A stretch of 64,000 nucleotides of DNA from Sphingobacterium humi (lineage in GTDB: Bacteria > Bacteroidota > Bacteroidia > Sphingobacteriales > Sphingobacteriaceae): assembly GCF_009768885.1 (NCBI RefSeq), contig NZ_WSQA01000009.1:62001-126000 (forward strand). Reading direction: 5' to 3'. The notes below the pieces were generated by a model. That model was not told where the DNA came from and searched no databases. It saw only the letters and a program-made list of their open reading frames with translations. A program made the position numbers and the translations under genes. Shown piece after piece: positions 63,148 to 64,000 of this stretch (position 1 is its first letter; every line of letters begins with the position of its first letter).

Positions 63148-64000
63148 TTATTTTTGAAGTTCTAAAATACTACCTGCAATATGGCGTGTTCCATTATTTA
63201 GGTTATAATAATAGCTGACTAAAATCTGATTTTTACCCAGCATAACTGCCCAAGGATAACCTATATCACCACTTCCGCCATCTTCACGAATTACAATTTC
63301 CTCGGCAGTCGCAAAATCCGTACATTCCGCATTTAAAATACGTGCTCGGATACCATAGGGCTGATGTCTATAGCCATAGCACACAAACACGCGGTTATCA
63401 GGCAATCTCAAGGCTTGCAAGGGATGCCCCTTAAAACCCATACTTTCCCATTTAAAGGTCTTTCCGCCATCTGTAGAGCGGGCTATACAAGCCTGATCGT
63501 CAAAATTTGCCGTCCTTAAAAATGCAACTAAATCTCCTTTTGGAGTTTCATAAATAGAGGTCTCGTTAAATGATATTTTAGGATCTTCAGCCACAACGGA
63601 AAGATAATGCCAACTTAAGCCTTTATCATCAGAATACATTAAATAATTAGAAGTCTTTTTAATTGCTGAATTATCTGTCGCGGCAACAACCCAAAATATA
63701 CGTCCTGATTTTGACTCAAACATCGCTCCTCGATTATACACAGGCACTTTTTTACCATACATATCAAAATTAACTTCTTGATCGATGGAAGGTGGATATA
63801 TCGGTTCACTCCATGATTTTCCATTGTCTGTAGAACGAACAATATAGCCTCCTAAAAATGTTCCATCACCTGCTTGAAAATAAGGCTTTTTTAATTTCTT
63901 TAACCCATCATCTCTTAAAAAAGACCAACCGTAACTTGCGCATAAAATGGTTCCATCTTTTAAGGCCAGCAAACAAGGATCCTGAGATCCGCCAAATGGA
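63148..64000 (-). CDS. Sialidase-like (BNR) protein, 5' end outside window
   Basis: The frame stays open through the window edge: codons beyond 63972 read PFGGSQDPCLLALKDG, a typical inner repeat of the family, so the TTG at 63972 is not the real start. At least three Asp-box-like motifs are visible (STDNGKSW, YSDDKGLSWH, STDGGKTF). The C-terminal part ends with NGTRHIAGSILELQK. The protein is longer than 284 residues and its signal peptide cannot be seen. Substrate unknown; first visible gene of the operon that ends at 60349. Confidence 0.72.
   Translation of the reverse strand, partial: PFGGSQDPCLLALKDGTILCASYGWSFLRDDGLKKLKKPYFQAGDGTFLGGYIVRSTDNGKSWSEPIYPPSIDQEVNFDMYGKKVPVYNRGAMFESKSGRIFWVVAATDNSAIKKTSNYLMYSDDKGLSWHYLSVVAEDPKISFNETSIYETPKGDLVAFLRTANFDDQACIARSTDGGKTFKWESMGFKGHPLQALRLPDNRVFVCYGYRHQPYGIRARILNAECTDFATAEEIVIREDGGSGDIGYPWAVMLGKNQILVSYYYNLNNGTRHIAGSILELQK

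Noticed and set aside
61279..64000. Sialic acid utilisation cluster
   Set aside because: Neither a sialate lyase, epimerase, kinase nor sialic acid transporter is present, and the RIP motif was not found.

Overview
The window is chromosomal DNA from a member of the Bacteroidota, most likely the order Sphingobacteriales (Sphingobacterium or Pedobacter type). The evidence is a SusC/SusD pair, a TIGR01782-like TonB receptor, a TamL lipoprotein, a DUF4286 protein, AraC regulators with a membrane sensor half, PurC, SerS and ParC of the Bacteroidota form, and promoters of the TAnnTTTG type instead of -35/-10 boxes. No tRNA, rRNA, CRISPR array, transposase or phage gene was found. Genus and species cannot be told from the sequence alone. 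Both ends cut through genes.

Layout. 1-4.9 kb: end of a propeller lipoprotein, DUF4286, a CAMC mini-protein, an RluA-type pseudouridine synthase and an mlaEFD lipid-transport operon. 5-11 kb: an Arg-rich DUF6600 protein, pncB with a methyltransferase, serS and a small membrane protein. 11-16.7 kb: tamL divergent from a trmH-MFS-AI-2E operon. 17-26.8 kb: two SOS-type polymerases (a DnaE2-like alpha subunit and a Y-family polymerase), both on the minus strand, with a 5.6 kb block between them. That block holds two sphingomyelinase-like EEP phosphodiesterases and, divergently, GT4-flippase-GT4. 27-29.7 kb: parC. 30.2-42.6 kb: an asparaginase, then NlpC/P60 peptidase, dipeptide epimerase, SusC and SusD on the plus strand; these face a minus-strand operon of dihydroorotase, S66 LD-carboxypeptidase and M14 carboxypeptidase. 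Four of these enzymes fit successive steps of breaking down cell-wall peptides. 42.7-47 kb: unknown protein, SGNH hydrolase, CE15-type esterase, purC. 47-54.5 kb: PagL-like lipid A deacylase, PI-PLC-like protein, TonB receptor, AraC regulator, small secreted protein. 54.6-64 kb: AraC/cupin regulator and a minus-strand catabolic block (SDR, Gfo/Idh, aldo/keto reductase, HpaI aldolase, MFS; then helical lipoprotein, sialidase-like, SGNH, second sialidase-like).

Two observations stand out. First, the promoters of dnaE2 and the Y-family polymerase, 7 kb apart, share one pseudo-palindrome, TACTAA-N5-TTAGCA, at 32 and 31 bases from the two start codons. This is a likely SOS or damage operator with no regulator gene in the window. 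Second, the 30-42 kb locus looks like a dedicated outer-membrane importer for peptidoglycan peptides together with the enzymes to degrade them.

The three largest gene-free stretches (8.6-9.2, 16.66-16.95 and 29.7-30.25 kb) are built of dispersed repeat modules. These include a 61-bp near-perfect inverted pair, a 32-bp module found identically in two places, and three 57-59 bp tandem units bounded by inverted repeats.
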